The notes below the pieces were generated by a model that searched no databases, was not told where the DNA came from, and saw nothing but the letters and a program-made list of their open reading frames with translations. From Monocercomonoides exilis (Eukaryota > Preaxostyla > Oxymonadida > Polymastigidae), in contig LSRY02000019.1 of the NCBI GenBank assembly GCA_001643675.2, forward strand, positions 816,001 through 880,000: a stretch of 64,000 nucleotides of DNA, written 5' to 3'. Of this stretch, positions 33,358-43,222 are shown piece after piece. A program made the position numbers and the translations under genes. Position 1 is the stretch's first letter, and every line of letters begins with the position of its first letter.

Positions 33358-33831
33358 AAAGAAGATAATGAGTTAGAGTCTTTGGTTGAAATGAAAAAAA
33401 TAAAGTGAAAATTCGAAGTGAAAGAAGATGATAATGAAAATGAAAAGGAAGAATTTTTTGAAATTAATAGAAAAATTAGGAAAATAAATATTGTTCGTGA
33501 ATTTGATTCATTATTTGTGTATATTTAATTATTTGGACAATTTATTTTTAATTTTTTCAAATAAATATACATAAATATACAAACATAAATAGTATATAAG
33601 GGTGATTCTTTTAATAAACATAACTATTTTCGGTATGTGGATTTTTTTATTGTTTGATTTCTTTTAATAAGAATTCTTCATTTTTAAGGGAAAATGTGAG
33701 ATAATTGTTCAAATTAAAATGAAAGAGATAATTTATATGAAAAAATGATCTTCTTTAGGAGCAATAACTTTTCTGATTTCATTTATCAATATTTGACATA
33801 AATTCACGAACTGAAATTTTTTATAAAAAAA
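33358..33831. other. Spacer with an orphan transposon left end
   Basis: Begins with acidic coding debris continuing after the pogo frame (Lys/Glu-rich to about 33480). A GGGTGATTCTTTTAATAAAC left end starts at 33600 and resembles the end of MITE F (shared TATTTTCGGT-TGT-G block), without an identified partner. Confidence 0.5.
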
Positions 33832-34073
33832 GTGGCTAATTTTTTTGAAAAACTTTCATTTGCTTAATTTTTTAATGAAACAAATTTTTCATATTTCGAT
33901 CATATTTCTGTTCCCACTCACCAAATTTTAGTGTGATGAAAGAAAAAACTTGAAATTATTGTTATTTTTTTTATGGTGAAGTTTCGTGAGAGAGAACAGA
34001 AATTAGATGATTATATGAAATTTTTGTTTTATTCGATAATTAAACGAATGGAAGTTTTCAAAAATAATCACCC
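33832..34073. mobile_element. MITE E, AWWT family, divergent left end
   Basis: A 242-bp element whose left end GTGGCTAATTTTTTTGAAAA is a decayed version of the mirrored right end TTTTCAAAAATAATCACCC. The inner core TTTCTGTTCCCACTCACC and its inverse are present. The right flank is AAAT, but the left flank is AAAA, so the target duplication is imperfect. Confidence 0.75.
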
Positions 34074-34292
34074 AAATAAATAATCGAAACTGTTCTTTCT
34101 AGTGGAAAGTACCAAACAACTTCTTGACACAATGGATTCGAAAAGATAATTGATGCCTCTTGCAAATGAGAACTTTTTCATTAACTTGTCTGCAACATTT
34201 CTTCCTTCGCAGAGTTAACGAATTTTCAAAAGAAAAGGCATTATAGCATAATATCGAAGTTCTATGAACTTTGCTCTTTCACAGTTATATAT

Positions 34293-34546
34293 GGGAGATA
34301 ATTTTAAAATCATATCTTTTTTCGGTTTGTAGATTTTTCTAAGGTTGTTAGTCATTGGGAAGAGATTTTGAATTATAATTGTTAATTAATCACAACTTTA
34401 TAAAAAAATAATTGTTTTTGCAAGAAAAAGAGGCACTTGTGTTTCATAAGCCTTTTCACATTTTTGTTGTCATTTCCAAATACACAAGGGCAAATTTTGA
34501 ACCGAAACTTTTGAACGAAAAAATATGATTTCAAAAATCATCACCC
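34293..34546. mobile_element. MITE F, AWWT target, ATCATA inner-arm subfamily
   Basis: A 254-bp element. The left end GGGAGATAATTTTAAAATCA and the mirrored right end TGATTTCAAAAATCATCACCC pair, and inside them TTTTTTCGGTTTGTAG matches ACCGAAACTTTTGAACG-type sequence. The inner arms differ from MITEs A-E. A perfect ATAT duplication flanks it (34289-34292 and 34547-34550), directly next to Merlin copy C. Confidence 0.8.
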
Positions 34547-34555
34547 ATATTCATC

Positions 34556-34986
34556 CTGGAACTCCAATAATGAGCGATGAATAACATGCTTATAGTAGCT
34601 TGAAGGATCATGGTTATATTCATCGAACAGTCAATAGTTCAAAGAATTTTGGGGATCCAATAACGCATGCATGTGCAAATGCAGCAAAAGGAATGTGGCA
34701 GAATCTGAGATCTTTTTTTTTCTAGACATGGCTTAAGGGAGAAATATATTTGAGACTATCTTTCTTTTTGGATGGTGAAAAAAACGGTGAAAGTTTCTTT
34801 TTTGGATATTGTGGGATACATCGTCTATGGAAGAGAAAATGAGAGAGAAATTATTGAAGAAGAAGAAGAAATCGAAAATGATGTTCCTGATATTGACGAT
34901 ATCGATGAAATTTCTGTTCCAGAAGATGATAATACTTCAAGCGATGAGATATCTGTAATGCTAGTGCATCAAATTGGAGCGAAGAT
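34556..34986 (+). pseudogene. Merlin-type transposase remnant, copy C
   Basis: C-terminal part of a Merlin transposase. The second catalytic Asp is in IMSDE (34576-34578), followed by a TAA where Trp is usual, then HAYSSLKDHGYIHRTVNSSK and DPITHACANAAKGMW. As in copy A the third catalytic residue reads Lys (34687-34689). After a frameshift an acidic tail follows (EEEEEIENDVPDIDDIDEIS, 34855-34915), comparable to that of copy A. Upstream parts are missing where MITE F abuts. The copy is inactive. Confidence 0.72.
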
Positions 34987-35564
34987 TAATTGTTTTTTTT
35001 TCATTTCAATCTTAAACCAAAAACAAATTATTTTTTTGAATTTTGTATTTTTCAATCTTTTTTCAAATCATCAATTTCCTATTCGTAAAACATGAAAATA
35101 ATGAAATAACATATGTATGTTCAATTTGTTGATCTCATTTGAAATGAAAATTTTTCATTTTGATATTATGCCATAGGCCTGGTTGACGGATTGAAAAATA
35201 GACGGTTACGTCAGTCAGTGGAATATTTTCGCGTCAATAGGCTTTTTTTCTCTCTCTCTTGATTTAAGAGGTAATAAACACAAATTTTATTGAATAAATA
35301 TGTATGGCTTTTTTTTGAAATAATTAATAATGAATTTCTTTTTTCCACAAAAGAAAGAAAATATTGTGAACCATAATTCTTATAACGCTCAATATGAGAA
35401 AAATAATTTTGCAATTTCACGCTTGCAGTATATGAACGCTGATTGGTTTGCATATTATTGTATTTGCCTATTATCTATAAATGTTTTTCTTTTTGTGAAT
35501 CAGTGGAAATTTTCGAAAATAAACAAATAGTGGAATATCTTATTATCCTTGATGAATATCCAGT
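34987..35564. other. Spacer, nothing recognised
   Basis: AT-rich DNA without a supported gene. Confidence 0.5.
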
Positions 35565-37900
35565 TTGCTTAACGAATTCATAAAGAAAGTCCACAGGAAG
35601 AAGAGACGTAAAAGTGAAAATGGAGAATCAGATGATGAAACACTTGAAAAAGGAAGAAATAATGAAATTGTATTGAAGAAAACAGGTTCCAATGGGATAA
35701 AATATAGACATTGGCTTATTAAAATGTTTAGAAGGTTTGATGTTGTTATTTATTTTGAAGTGATTATTATTTTGTTTTAAGAATGCTGAAAGAACGAAGG
35801 ATTAGATCGCTTTGAATAAGGAAAGCAAGGAAGAAAAATGAAATGAAGATTGATGAAATTCAAGATATTTCGAAGATCCCTGGCATTGGGCTTTGGCGAA
35901 GAATTATTTTTGAGGAAAGATGATTTTTTGTGAAAAATGAAGAAATGGAATGAAAAATGTATCGATCAATTTTTCATATTTTTAGATGGAAAGAGAGAAA
36001 GAGATTGAGCTGAAAGTGAAAAAGGTTCAGAGACTATTATTTGTCAGAAGAAAAAGAAACAGAAGAAGAAAATTTCAATGAATTTCTCCGTTGATGAAAA
36101 TTAAAACTTATGTTCTCAACTTTCAACCTTCAATCAACTCATTCATTCAACACCTTCAAAATCTTCATCAAATTATCAACAACATTTCACACGCTTCTTC
36201 TTCTTCTTTATTCACATCATCTGAATGTAATTCTTCACATTTGATATCTGCATCAGAGATAAAGACAAAAATGAAATGGAAACGAAGAAATATATTGATG
36301 AAGGAAAAAATTACAAATAAAAATTAAAATTTGAAGGCGAAAGAAGAGGAGAAAGAGAATGAAGAGCACTGTTTCCTGGGGGACTTTGAAAAAAAATGGA
36401 ATCGAGAAGATGGAAGAGGGTTTTTTGAATGAAAGGAAGAAGATGATAATGAATACGAAGATGAAGAAGAACATGAAGCTGGTTGAGAGCCAGCCACAAA
36501 CTGCGAAAGGTACTAAACAGAGCGAGAAAAAGAGAAATGATACCAGGGAAACTCAAACGAGATAGGAGGAGCTAAGTCCATGCCACATGATTCAGAAAAC
36601 CGCTTTGTATCTCTTTCAACTACCTTCTATCTTCGGCAGCTTGTTGTTTCAATATGGAACAATGAATGACTTTTATGCTTATTTGAGTGTGTGTCTGCTT
36701 CGTTGTAACATGTGCAATCTTCGCAATCCTTTCAAATGGCAAATGAATGTTCGACCTCTTCTTCTCCTTCTCATTCTCATTCTCTCTCTGCATCGTCCAT
36801 CACAGCTTCCACTTCTCCGCTTCAATTTCCATTATTCATTCTCTCTCTCAGCTGAATGTGCTCAAACGGATTAAAACCACAACAGAAGACAAGTGCGCAA
36901 AGGTTAAAAAGCAACAGGAAAGTGACAAACTGAAGAATTGTGTGGAGAAAATAACAAATACGAAGAAGAATACGAAGAGGAATATGAAGAAGAAGAATAA
37001 AAGGTTGAGGAGCTGGCTGTTTGCGTGAAACATTACGAAAGAGAAGGGGATGAGCACGAGGTGATCCAACAACCGACGAATAGGATGAAGATGTTACTGG
37101 AGATATGGAATTATAATTGGAGAGAGAAGGTGACAGATCTGAGATAGCAGAAGAAGAGAAAGAAGAAGAGAAAGAAGAAGATACGCAAAAGGGAGGAGAG
37201 GAAGAGGAAAGCGAATAAGAGCCATTGGAATTCCTGTTTTGAGCAATCTCGTCATTCGGGGTTGAAGTATTAAAGAAGAGAGAAAAGCCACAACTGGACA
37301 GATCAGGTGCTGCATTTGGAGAGTGAAGCGTGGTTGATACAAAAGGCAGATGAAACGCACCGCTTTGGAATTCGACTGATGAACTGAGAAGAAACGAAAT
37401 GGAAGAGGAAAAAGATGAAGAAGAAGACAATGATAATGATGGCGATGACGATTTATCACTTGAGTCATTCTGCTGTTTCATTTATTCTTTTTCTTCAACA
37501 CCTTCTTCTTCATCGCTTGTTGTGCTTTCATCCATTCCAATGGGAATGATGTCTGACGTGATGAGTGCTGCCCTCAAAAGCGACAGGTCGTCTTTGCCGA
37601 GAGAGAAGCAGTCGTCGATGGTGAACAGCACATCCTCTTTCAGCTGATCTCATGAAACGAGATGGATGACTGGCTGTGGGATGAGGGGAAACATAGCAAC
37701 GATCGGTGGAGTGGGTGTGTGAAAGGACAATAGCTCTGTTGGGGAAGAAGAAAGTTAAAAAGAAGAAGATGGTGAAGAAGGAAAAGATGCTGTAATAGAA
37801 TAGGAAATATCTGTGAAGCGTTAAAATAAAATTGAAAAATCAACAAACAATAACTGAATTTAGAAAGTGAAAAGATATTCACAAAGATGTGTGGAAGACA
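35565..37900 (+). pseudogene. Decayed low-complexity coding region (strand uncertain)
   Basis: A patchwork of Lys/Glu-rich plus-strand frames and Ser-rich minus-strand frames with purine/pyrimidine strand bias like that of real genes further right. The plus strand has KKVHRKKRRKSENGESDDE (35570-35640), a possible intron after MFRR, and QDISKIPGIGLWRR near 35860. The minus strand holds a 219-codon frame (36822-37481) with segments such as HLPFVSTTLHSPNAAPDLSS. I cannot decide which strand was coding or recognise a domain. No frame is continuous enough to be an intact gene, although a multi-exon gene cannot be fully excluded. Confidence 0.3.
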
Positions 37901-38263
37901 GAATGCATGACAAAGAAGATATGTTGAAAGCTATTAAAGCACTTCGAACATTATCATAGAAAAGAAGTGGGATTTTATTGAAAAGAGCGAGAGACGCAAC
38001 ACATATTCTCCTTCTCGTTTTCTTCCATCACGAATATTGCTTTCAGTTTTCTCATTCAGATGTTCTTCTTTTTATTTGCTCATTGATATTAACGCTTCAC
38101 AAGTACTATTTTTAAATGTGCAGTATATTCATGAAAATATTGATTGATATTTTTGTGAAAATCAAAAAAGAAAACAGATGATTTATTGTGTTTTCTAAAA
38201 TTAATTGATTGTATTGTGAAATGAAAAAACTTTTGTCAAAAGACAAAATAGTTAAAAAATCAT

Positions 38264-38710
38264 TCAGTGCTTCAAAGATAGAGAATGCCTTCTGTCACCA
38301 GAGATCCTTTTTGTTCTTGAAAAGACGCATTCGCAGCTTGCTTCGCTGCATTGAGATAAAACAAATGAAAAAAAGATGTTTGAGAGAATTGTTAGAATAA
38401 GTTCTTTCTTCGTGATCTCTGCGTAGAACTTTTGTATGTCGTCTTCAAATATGAAGCTTGGTGCTTCATTCAAAAATTCCAGAAACAGTTTGAAGCATAA
38501 ATCCCTGATCTCTTTCGATTGATTTGATAAAACCGTTGTAACATCTCTTTCAAAACTTTGTCTTATTCGTGTATCCCAGCAAGATGATATTGAACACACC
38601 ACTTGATCACAAACTTCTTTCTCTTTTCTGGTTCCAGACTGGAAATCAAATTGATCTTCTGTTTTGAAAACAGCACCTCCACATCATCTACGCCACATTC
38701 TATTTCATCT
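38264..38710 (-). pseudogene. hAT transposase C-terminal fragment
   Basis: A minus-strand frame ends with VLSQCSEASCECVFSRTKRI and GDRRHSLSLKH. This matches the hAT-family dimerisation domain (PF05699), where a Leu-x-x-Pro/Cys-x-Ser-Ser-Ala-x-Glu-Arg-x-Phe-Ser pattern precedes a basic segment. Here the usual ERxFS reads ECVFS. The frame continues upstream through KKELILTILSNIFFSFVL and DQVVCSISSCWD to about 38700. The BED finger and catalytic core are missing, so this is a truncated remnant. Confidence 0.65.
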
Positions 38711-39610
38711 GTTCAACTATCCATTGAATCTTCAATTAAGTCATGAGAATTATCTAAGAAAAATGTGATGTGAGAATATGTCAAACATGTCGAAGAAAAA
38801 CTTTCAGAAGAAGAAGAGCAGGAGGAAGTTGTTGAAGGAAGCGAAAAAGACTCATGAATGCTTTCATCTTTTTTCTTTTCACTTTATTTTGTTAATCCGG
38901 TCATTTGAAGATACACTTTAAAGTGTGTTTTAGCTATTCAAAGTGAATAAATCAATCAAAAAACGATTCATTTAATATGTTTATCCATAAAGGCATTCTG
39001 AAATTCACTCAAATGATTTTAACATTCAATTATGTTGGGTGTTGACACAAAAATTTGACAAAGTCAAAAAAAGATCGACCAGTCTGTGACTTAGGCAATT
39101 TCCAAAAAATTGATCCGGTCAAAACCCATTAACGTGTTCTTTATTTCATAAAAAAAGTGTCGATTATTTTATGTTCAATTAAAATTTTTCATATTTCTTT
39201 AATTTAATTAAGTGTATGAACGATAAACTGTTAAACTTTTGAATAATTTTGATGAGATATAAATGCTTTTTGACTTCAAGCATTTTTAAAGTCAGTCAAA
39301 AGTAGATTTCCTTAAGACAAAAGTCTTAAGTCACCCAGGCTTATTATGCCATCTCACAAAATTTTCAATCTTTAATTTTTAATTTTCTTCATTAATAAAA
39401 TATAATAATTTAATGAAATTTGTATTTATTGATTTGCTGATTTATGAAAACATTTATTTGAAAGTGAACGATGAGTTTTTCAAAAGAAAAGAAAAGAATG
39501 TAATTTTAATATCATGAAATTAGCATGAAATTTGGAATGAGTACATAATTTATTTTTTATTGTCATTTCAAATATCTCAAATTGCGAGAAGCCAGGAAAA
39601 AAGGTTTAGC
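38711..39610. other. Spacer with short palindromes
   Basis: AT-rich. A perfect hairpin CTTAAGAC-AAAA-GTCTTAAG lies at 39311-39330, and looser inverted words based on TTGAC/GTCAA occur near 39056 and 39267-39300. No gene is supported. Confidence 0.5.
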
Positions 39611-40678
39611 ATGAATAATGAAAAGAGGTATTTCATTTCATCTTCATCAAAATTCCCCATCGTCAAAAAATTGCATGCATCAAAACTAAAGGGAAAAACG
39701 TCGGATAATGAAAAAACCTCAATATTTTCGAGTTCAACACCTGATTCTTCAAAAAATTGGATGAAGACGAAATCGAAACATTTGATTGACATAACAAACA
39801 CCATTGATCAAAAGTGCAAAGAGAACCTGTATGAAAGAGGGAGCGAGAAACCAAATATCTTCAATTCGGTAATTGTTCATTCGAAACAAAAAAATCCTCT
39901 TGAAAAAGTGCACTACACAAAGGAAAAATGTAATGACTTGTTGCGAGACATGACTAATGCAACCCACGAGGATGATTTATCAGAATTTCATGATGTAAGT
40001 GACGATTTTCACATGACCAATGCAGAAAAGGTGAAAACTGACAAAGGTCCAAATGAACATTCCTGGATGCTCCGTGTTAATGAAGCTCTCGAAGAAGAGA
40101 GGTATATGAGGAAGGCGCCAAAAGTTTTTCGAAAAAAGATTTTTCCTGAAGCTATTGTTTCAAGCAAAAGTGGGCTTGAAAAACTTGTGAATTCAATAAC
40201 TTCTGCAAATCTAACTTGCACAGAAGGAGGAGAGGTATCATAGACTTATATATAAGTTTATTTTACATTATTTTACATTTTTTGTTCCTTATTTATAAAT
40301 CATCTTAATTCTTTTTTAGTTAAAATATACCATTGATCTTCTCAACAAATATTGCTTGTGGGGCCAATCTGTTGCACCTTCTTTTTCCTTTGCAACATTT
40401 CTGAGCAAACTTGAAACTTTGCACGCATCCGAATTAATTAGGGTTTGCCATCAAGCAGTTTCATGCTTCAATGTTTCATAATATATTTCTAAAAATTATT
40501 TTCTTTTGCTTTTTTGAATAAAAAACGAGCACAGGCTTCACTGTTTAATCTTTCGAGTCGGCTCCTTGCGATATCAAGGAGTCACACTTCTTTAAGTCAT
40601 TTTCCGATTGATGAAGAACCGATTGAGAAAAAGCAGGAAATTGACGTTGGTGAGGCTTTTGCGGAGAAAGTTAGTTAA
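39611..40678 (+). CDS. Candidate TIPIN/Swi3/Csm3 replication-fork protein, three exons
   Basis: Exons at 39611-40234, 40320-40457 and 40535-40678 join in frame (both introns phase 0, donors GTATCA and GTTTCA, acceptors TTTTAG and CACAG), giving 301 aa. The start is the first ATG (MNNEKRYFIS). The N-terminal half is Lys/Ser-rich and unstructured, with LIDITN-type linear motifs. From about residue 180 the sequence follows the Swi3 domain (PF07962) pattern: a basic stretch, FPEAIVSSKSGLEKLV (like LxxERGLPxL), then YTIDLLNKYCLWGQSVAPSF and FATFLSKLETL (like the LLxxYxxWAHxLFPxxxFxDFIxxVExLG pattern). TIPIN with Timeless stabilises stalled replication forks in the nucleus. The match is by eye and weak in places, but splicing restores the motif across exons 1 and 2. 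Confidence 0.55.
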
Positions 40679-41348
40679 TGAAAAGTGTTTTTTATGTCTG
40701 CTTTTTGTGAATATTACTTTCACTTCATGAACATGTGATTTTTGTTAAAATATTTTTTCATTTCATTGGAAATATTCAAATAGTTTTTGAGTTTTTGAAA
40801 AAATAATAATCTTTTTTAAAATACAACTTTAAAAAAATAAAAAATATTGAACGCAGTTTATAAAATACAGAGCCAAGATATGAATGCGCGCATCACCAAC
40901 CTTGCATTGAATTTCTCAAATAAAAAAGAAATCAGAAAACAAATTATGTTCTGAGTTGAAAGAATTTTTTGTTTCGCTAGCTCTCTCTCAATTTGTGAAT
41001 CTACTTTATAATATTAATTTCTTTCGCTTGATGTGAGAATAATTATGGAATGATTTGGTGATTGTTATCCTCTGTTCAAACCAACTATTTTTTAAAACAA
41101 AGATTGAGTTTTCAGAATAATTTCAAAACAACCACAAATTATGTTTTATTTTTGATTTCATAGTTTATCAAATAAAAGAATTTTGGCTTATTAGACGCCT
41201 AAAATGTATCTGTGCATGCTTATTCGCAATCAAGCTTTTAAAAAGTGTATGTCAAAATGAATAAAATCAAGATTTGATATATTGAAACAAAATTGTCATT
41301 TCATCAAAATTTTGAAGAAATAATAAGTAAAACACAATAGATTATTAA
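40679..41348. other. Intergenic, AT-rich
   Basis: The tail-to-tail interval between the TIPIN-like gene and the minus-strand Gly/Tyr/Met gene. I see nothing beyond AT-rich DNA and possible poly(A) signals. Confidence 0.5.
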
Positions 41349-42146
41349 TTAGCAACAACAACAGCAAGAAGGAGTTGCTGATGCAGCATATCCAACTGTC
41401 ACAGGCATGGCAGCTTATTTTAATTGTATTAATCAAAATACAGTTTTCAATAAATGAAAAAAGAAAATTAACAAAGAAAAAATAACAAACTCTGATAAGT
41501 ATTTTGAACTGTAACAGGAAGTGCAACAGTTGCGACTGTTGTTCCATATCCTCCTGCTCCATATCCTCCCATTCCATAATTACCCATTCCGTAGCTTCCC
41601 ATTCCATAGCTTCCCATTCCCAATCCTCCCATTCCGTATCCACTCATTCCAATACCTCCCATTCCGTAACCTCCCATATAAGAAGGATACATTGACGCAC
41701 CGCTTATCCCCATACCACTCATTCCATAAGAGCTCATTCCACCACATCCACCATATGACCCAATGGAAGCCATTACAGGAACAGAAGCAACGCTATAGCT
41801 AACTGGCATCGCTGCCTGAGTTGGGCAACAGCAACAGCATGGATCGCTTCCGTAAGCACCATAGCCTCCTCCATACATCATGAAAGAATTTCCCATTCCA
41901 AAGCCGCTTCCCATTCCTCCTCCCATTCCATATCCCATGCCAAATCCGGGGAAATATGGACTTCCAAACCCATATCCCATGGAGCCTATAAAAATGAAAT
42001 AAAAATAAAAGAAAATTGTTTTTATGAAACTGTAAACAGCAAAGAGGTTTTGAGTTCAGGTCAGTATCATTTTTCATCAAATGTTGCTTTCTTGTCGAAG
42101 CACACACAGAAGCTGCAATAACAAGTAGATACAATTGAGTTAGCAT
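41349..42146 (-). CDS. Secreted Gly/Tyr/Met-repeat protein with Cys5 clusters, three exons
   Basis: Minus-strand exons 42038-42146, 41491-41985 and 41349-41413 join in frame (phase 1 introns, donors GTTTAC and GTTTGT), giving 222 aa. The N-terminus MLTQLYLLVIAASVCAS is a good signal peptide, followed by a short polar segment ending KPLCC. The bulk is tandem GYGMG-like repeats (MGSYGMGSYGMGNYGMGGYG near the end of exon 2), with CCCCC after GSDP and a second CCCCC as the very C-terminus. Related phrases AAMPVSYS and TAMPVTVGY precede or follow these clusters, suggesting an internal duplication. The composition resembles structural secreted proteins (cyst wall, extracellular matrix or adhesive), but no family is recognised. 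Splicing is required to reach the second Cys cluster, which supports the model. Confidence 0.7.
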
Positions 42147-42508
42147 TAACAACTTTTGAAAATAGCTTGTCAAATGAATCAAAAAATTTTTTGAGTTGTT
42201 TTAAATAAACAGTTCACATCATAAGAAAATCGAAATCAATAAAATGAAAAAACACCTTAAAATCAAAGTCAATGCTTTAATGCATAAGAAATAAGTAAGT
42301 TCAAATGTTTATTGAACTTGCACATAATGAAATCAGTTTATCATTTTTCAATCGAAACAGATCTAAAATATAATATATTAATAATGACAATTGATCACTT
42401 TTGCGTACAAATTGATCTTTTCATACTTATCGTTATATATATAATCTGAAAGAAAACTTTCACAAAAAATTATTTGATATATCTTTATCAAACTAATAAT
42501 AATTCAAA
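42147..42508. promoter_or_regulatory. Divergent promoter region with TATA-like box before H3
   Basis: A 362-bp interval between two genes transcribed outward. TATATATATAA at 42434-42444 lies 65 bases before the H3 start codon and could be a TATA element, but AT-rich background makes such matches cheap. No other conserved element was recognised. Confidence 0.35.
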
Positions 42509-42919
42509 ATGGTTAGAACAAAGCAAGTTTCTCGTAAACAAATTGGCGTTAAAGCTCCACGCAAACAACTCGCTTCAAAAGCCGCACGCAAAACAGCAGC
42601 TGCAGCTGGTGGTGTGAAGAAGCCCCATCGTTTCCGTCCAGGTACTGTGGCGCTTCGTGAAATCAGAAAGTATCAGAAGAGCACTGAACTTTTGATTAGA
42701 AAACTTCCATTCCAACGTCTTGTTCGTGAAATTGCACAAGAATACAAAACTGATTTGAGATTCCAAAGCTCAGCAGTTGCAGCTCTTCAGGAAGCATGCG
42801 AGGCTTATCTCGTTGGATTGTTTGAAGATACTAACTTGTGTGCAATTCATGCAAAACGTGTTACAATCATGCCAAAAGATATGCAATTAGCAAGAAGAAT
42901 CAGAGCTGAACGTGCATAA
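42509..42919 (+). CDS. Histone H3, divergent N-terminal tail
   Basis: An intronless 136-codon gene encodes core histone H3, the nucleosome subunit. The histone fold is nearly canonical ([40 protein letters not shown], then [20 protein letters not shown]). Tail residues Thr3, Lys4, Lys9, Lys14, Lys18, Lys23, Lys27 and Lys36 are kept, but Ala1 is Val, Thr6 is Val, Ser10 is Gln, Thr11 is Ile, Gly13 is Val and Ser28 is Thr. Length and fold identity argue against a centromeric variant, which would normally have an altered loop 1. The gene ends TAA and is followed by a small inverted repeat and an AATAAA signal. It could be the main H3 or a variant; other copies are not in the window. Confidence 0.97.
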   Translation: MVRTKQVSRKQIGVKAPRKQLASKAARKTAAAAGGVKKPHRFRPGTVALREIRKYQKSTELLIRKLPFQRLVREIAQEYKTDLRFQSSAVAALQEACEAYLVGLFEDTNLCAIHAKRVTIMPKDMQLARRIRAERA

Positions 42920-42957
42920 TTCTGACATTTCAAGTTATCATATTTTTGTTTTTTATA

Positions 42958-42977
42958 GTGTTTTTAAACACAATAAA
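42958..42977 (+). terminator. H3 3' inverted repeat and AATAAA
   Basis: GTGTTT-TT-AAACAC (42958-42971) is a 6-bp stem 38 bases after the H3 stop codon, overlapped by CAATAAAAC. Animal histone mRNAs use a 6-bp stem with a 4-base loop of different sequence, so this is not that element. The AATAAA suggests ordinary polyadenylation. Confidence 0.35.
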
Positions 42978-43222
42978 ACAGATTGTTTTAAAGTTAGAGG
43001 GTTATTTGTAAATTGAGAAAAAAGTTGTTTATTATCATTTCAAAAAATTGAAATGCCAGATAAAAATAAACTTGGGTTGTTAAAATATTTGAAAAAAAAG
43101 TTTCTGAAAAATTATGCTTTTTTGGGTGAGAGTATTGGCATCATTAATCATCTTCAAATAATTTTGAGAAACATATATTGGTATCATTTGATCAACCGTT
43201 TTGAATTATTATTTGCTCAATC

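Noticed and set aside
41296-41802. Plus-strand and alternative minus-strand ORFs across the GYGM gene
   Set aside because: They are other-frame readings of the tandem repeat; only the spliced minus-strand frame has a signal peptide and both Cys5 clusters.
43053-43222. Upstream ATG frame (MPDKNKLGLL...) as the CFAP43 start or a separate gene
   Set aside because: It is out of frame with exon 1, composition matches intergenic DNA, and the ATG at 43223 followed by a 49-base intron gives a start resembling CFAP43 (KLSFSLG).
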